DNA from: Phoebastria nigripes
Taxonomy: Eukaryota > Chordata > Aves > Procellariiformes > Diomedeidae
Direction of reading: 5' to 3'
Length of the DNA: 64,000 nt
Assembly: GCA_035582835.1 (NCBI GenBank)
Contig: JAYKAV010003365.1
Location: forward strand, 1,037,623 to 1,101,622
Shown: one piece after another, positions 61,171 to 64,000 of the stretch
Numbering within the stretch: position 1 is the first letter of the stretch
How the letters are laid out: every line of letters starts with the position of its first letter
The notes under the pieces: model-generated
Database searches by the model: none
What the model was told of the DNA's origin: nothing
Seen by the model: the letters and a program-made list of their open reading frames with translations, nothing else
Program-made: the position numbers and the translations under genes

Positions 61171-64000
61171 CTCTGTATGTGCTAGGAACTCAGTTACATT
61201 TTGTAGCTAGCAAAACCTATACAAATATTATCATGTTGGTGCAAAACACAAGCTAAAGAAGAAACAGTTTAAAAGTCACAAAGCATCGCAAAAGGAGGCT
61301 TCTTAGTGCACCTTAAGACAAAAGTGCACTAATAAATTAAAAAAAAATTAAAAAGACACTTCATAAAACTCATCTAGATCTAAGGCAATTTCTCCTCACA
61401 TTAACCCAGTGGTAACACACAATTTTTTAAATAACATTTCTTGGTTAACGATTAGTATCAATAATTATAACGAAATGCGTTCACCTATTTTCTGCACATG
61501 AATGGAAAAAAAAAGAACAAAGGGAGGAGAATTCTCTTTTCAAATCCACCACCTGGACCTTAGTTGATAAGAAGTGCTCTCTCTACAGATGCTTTATTCC
61601 AGCACGGAGAAAAAAATTCTTAGAGAATAAAACACTCTGAGTTGAAACAGCAATTTCCATTATTAGCACTAGCAGACATTAGCAGTTAATGTCTTTCTCA
61701 TAAGGATGCATCCTACTTTGTGCCTGGCCTGGATCAGGGACGTGTAGTGCTAGGTTCTATATGAACGCAGAATACCAAAAGATGCTCGCTCTCTCAAACA
61801 GCTCATTTAGAGCAAGCTGCCTCTCCTCCACATCTTGAGGAAATGCAGGTAGGTGAGAGAAACATACTTTTCAGAAACCACAGCGGCACTTTGCATCACT
61901 CCAACGCCTCTCCCTTCCCCTTCGTGCCATCACCTCCCATCCCTTCTTGCTGTAAGGTTGAACGGTACGTGCTTGCTTACACTTGTGACTTGACTAATCA
62001 AGGCTGCTGCTACATAAAATGAAGTAGATAGGGCTCCATCATATTTCTACATTAATGTCACTTCAATTAATCCGATCTCTTTATTATACTCAATCATTAG
62101 GCATAGTTTTCAAATTTGCAGCTAATTATTAATAGAAAGAATTTTCTGGTGATTCCCCCCCCCCCCAACAAAACAGACAAAAAAGGACTAGTCTGTCTTT
62201 TTTTGAGAATAGGCTTTTTCTTAGTAATAAAAAGGATCATATGACAACAGTTTTGCAGTGTATCGTGCAAGCTCTGTTGGAGTCAATCCAATTTCTATAC
62301 AAGTGCTGCCATTTGGACAACAAAGCCGCCTTATTGAAACAGGCAGGCTTCATCTTAATTCTGGCACTACTGAATGGAGAGTACACACTAGCCGGGGAAC
62401 AATGAACCAAGAAAAGAGTTACAAATCTCTCGTGACAACTGCACGCCAAGGAAGAGAAGATGCATTATGATAGCGTTGTTTGCTCTGCTCCTTCCCAAGA
62501 CCACTTTCAAACAAAGATGGCTTTTTTGCACCCATAACTGAAAGCTCTTTCCAGATTTTGCACATGTATCTTCCAACCCCATCACCCATTCAGTGAGACC
62601 CTCCATTACAGCTCCACTCCTTGGACAAAGGTGAGAAAAAAGAGGCTCCCACCTTCCCACTGCCTTGCCTCTCCTCCCATGCTCACCCATCACCCCTGCT
62701 ATTTAGAGCCTCCTCTGCTATTTTCATGTTTAAGGCACATACAACTGGACTATTGTATCGTTCTGGGGGAAAAAAAATATTTGCCCTTTATTTGAATTAC
62801 ATTACTTACTTCTCAGTGAAATTTAACTTCTGAATTCCTGAGATTTCCTGAAGTTTAGCTTAGTGCAAGAAGCCCTGCCTTGACCTTGGCCCCTGCAAGG
62901 AATGGGGGTAGCTTGGCTCACACTGGTCCCCAACTCATCTGGGGACACAAGCTGAAACTCCTCACATGATGTATTTTGCTGCACCATTACATACAGCTGT
63001 AGAAATANATGCTAAATATATGCTAAAGTGTACAGGTGATGAGACATGTTGCTCAACAGTGTGCATTAAATCTCTTACAGAACAGGATAAAAAATGCTGT
63101 CCCCTATCGAGTGTTTCCTTCCAACAGGTATTTTTTTAAGCGGGAGCAGAAGCAACCAATATAACTCCACACAGGGAAAAAAAATAAAATAAAATTTCAA
63201 GGTAGCAGAAGATCACCTGCGCACCTCTTATTCGTGCCAGCAATTCTCACGTGGCTGCGTGTGACATTACCGAGGGGAACAGACGCTCCTAGGCAGAAAG
63301 GGCTGGTGACTCCAGGCCTGGCTCTCGCTTGCAGCAAAGCTTTTCCACTTTGCTTTAGTTTGCATGGCAGAGAGACTCAGACTGCCTACGTGGGAGCAAA
63401 CCAAATCTTTTCTCGCAATTCAAGACAATTTTACCAGTGTTTGCAGTAGTTCTAGAAAACACGGCAATGTGTATTTATCCTGACCAAGGATGATTACAGC
63501 TCTTCAGGCTGCTTGCTTATTGGTGGGGTAAATGCAAGGACACATATACACCCATATAAACATACATACACACAGGAAGATAGGACAAAACCTTGTGAAA
63601 CCTGAGAAACAGGCCAGCTCAGTCCATGAGCTTCAACGTAATGAGTTTCTTAAAACCTTTCAGGTATTTACTCTGGCAAATACAACCTGATAATACAGGT
63701 ATTTGTAATATAAATCAAATACAGGTGCGTGCATGTTTTTTTTTTAATTAAAGCAATTACAATCTTTTAAATATTTGAATATAAAGCTTTGCTTGGTAAT
63801 TCTGGTAAGAAGTTCAGGAAAATACCAGCTTCAAAGACTCCTAGAGAGAAACACCAACTCATCACAAAATGCTAGGCATTTACAGAGAGATTTTTCACGG
63901 ACAGCAGCAACAGCTTTTTCTTCATATCCCAGTAAAAGCCAACATGAGTTGAGAGACTCTTCTAGTACACCTGAAAGTCTCCTCCTTACTGTTCAAATGG
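61171..64000. other. FOXO3 large intron, end of window
   Basis: AT-rich unique-looking sequence. Noted are a C14 run near 62155-62168, a degenerate ACATA/CACA repeat at 63540-63576, and AT-rich text at 63690-63785. No gene, RNA or transposon was recognised. The first FOXO3 coding exon is not reached. Confidence 0.5.

Larger units (their letters stand above)
15897..64000 (-). other. FOXO3: FOXO3 large intron splitting the forkhead domain (3' portion, at least 48.1 kb)
   Basis: Upstream of the coding exon the minus strand shows a good acceptor (TTCCTTTCTTGCAG), and the frame above it continues into non-FOXO residues. No segment up to 64000 encodes the expected forkhead first half (it would be GC-rich and end GWK at a donor), so the rest of the window is intron and the first coding exon lies beyond it. 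The intron of mammalian FOXO3 is likewise very long. Identified contents are the solo LTR, two CR1-class fragments, tandem repeats, G-quadruplex motifs and CpG-dense patches listed separately. Confidence 0.85.

Noticed and set aside
15897..64000. Heat-shock elements like that associated with the human FOXO3 longevity variant
   Set aside because: By eye I found only imperfect arrays (for example near 35915 and 45112) and no clean three-unit nGAAnnTTCnnGAAn, so no claim is made.
1..64000. CRISPR arrays, bacterial operons, plasmid or phage features
   Set aside because: This is vertebrate nuclear DNA with introns, CR1 and LTR elements. No spaced direct-repeat array or prokaryotic gene organisation occurs.

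Overview
The window is nuclear DNA from a bird, probably a neoavian. Evidence for this is three CR1 LINE fragments, a solo long terminal repeat of a type I recognise from neoavian genomes, and an unmistakable avian FOXO3 coding exon. Isolated single N bases through the sequence look like draft-assembly placeholders. I find one gene, FOXO3, on the minus strand, and no convincing protein-coding gene on the plus strand.

Layout, in FOXO3 transcription order (high to low coordinates): 64000-15897 is the 3' part, at least 48.1 kb, of the large intron that splits the forkhead domain. 15896-14462 is the last coding exon, with 466 codons, the stop codon at 14498-14496 and 34 nt of 3' UTR. 14461-1921 is a 12.5 kb intron inside the 3' UTR. 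1920-1 is the start of the terminal 3' UTR exon, which probably continues past the window edge. The first coding exon (N-terminus and first half of the forkhead domain) is not in the window.

The coding exon carries the end of the DNA-binding domain (including the recognition-helix segment NSIRHNLSLH), the basic nuclear localisation region with an AKT site, the second AKT site, ERK-type SP sites, a leucine-rich export-like segment, an LQDLL motif and the acidic C-terminal transactivation segment. Adding the 207 residues that human FOXO3 has upstream of this junction gives 673, the human length. The terminal exon opens with a dense set of microRNA seed matches (miR-223, miR-182/96, miR-30, miR-132/212). 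Further on it has a C-rich stretch that forms a G-quadruplex motif on the opposite strand, a U-rich tract and a (CA)12 repeat.

The introns hold a 575 bp solo LTR with perfect 5 bp target-site duplications (27731-28305, antisense to FOXO3), a fairly intact CR1 (52704-53034), an older CR1 (about 6940-7115) next to a MIR-like core (about 7128-7200), and a very old CR1/L3-type tail (about 60755-61170). They also contain short tandem repeats, two further G-quadruplex motifs, two CpG-dense patches and a few transcription-factor motif clusters. I did not find an undescribed biological system. The most useful leads are the 3' UTR control cluster, the antisense LTR with a CRE next to its TATA box, and the homotypic TGATTGACA cluster at 45607-45665.
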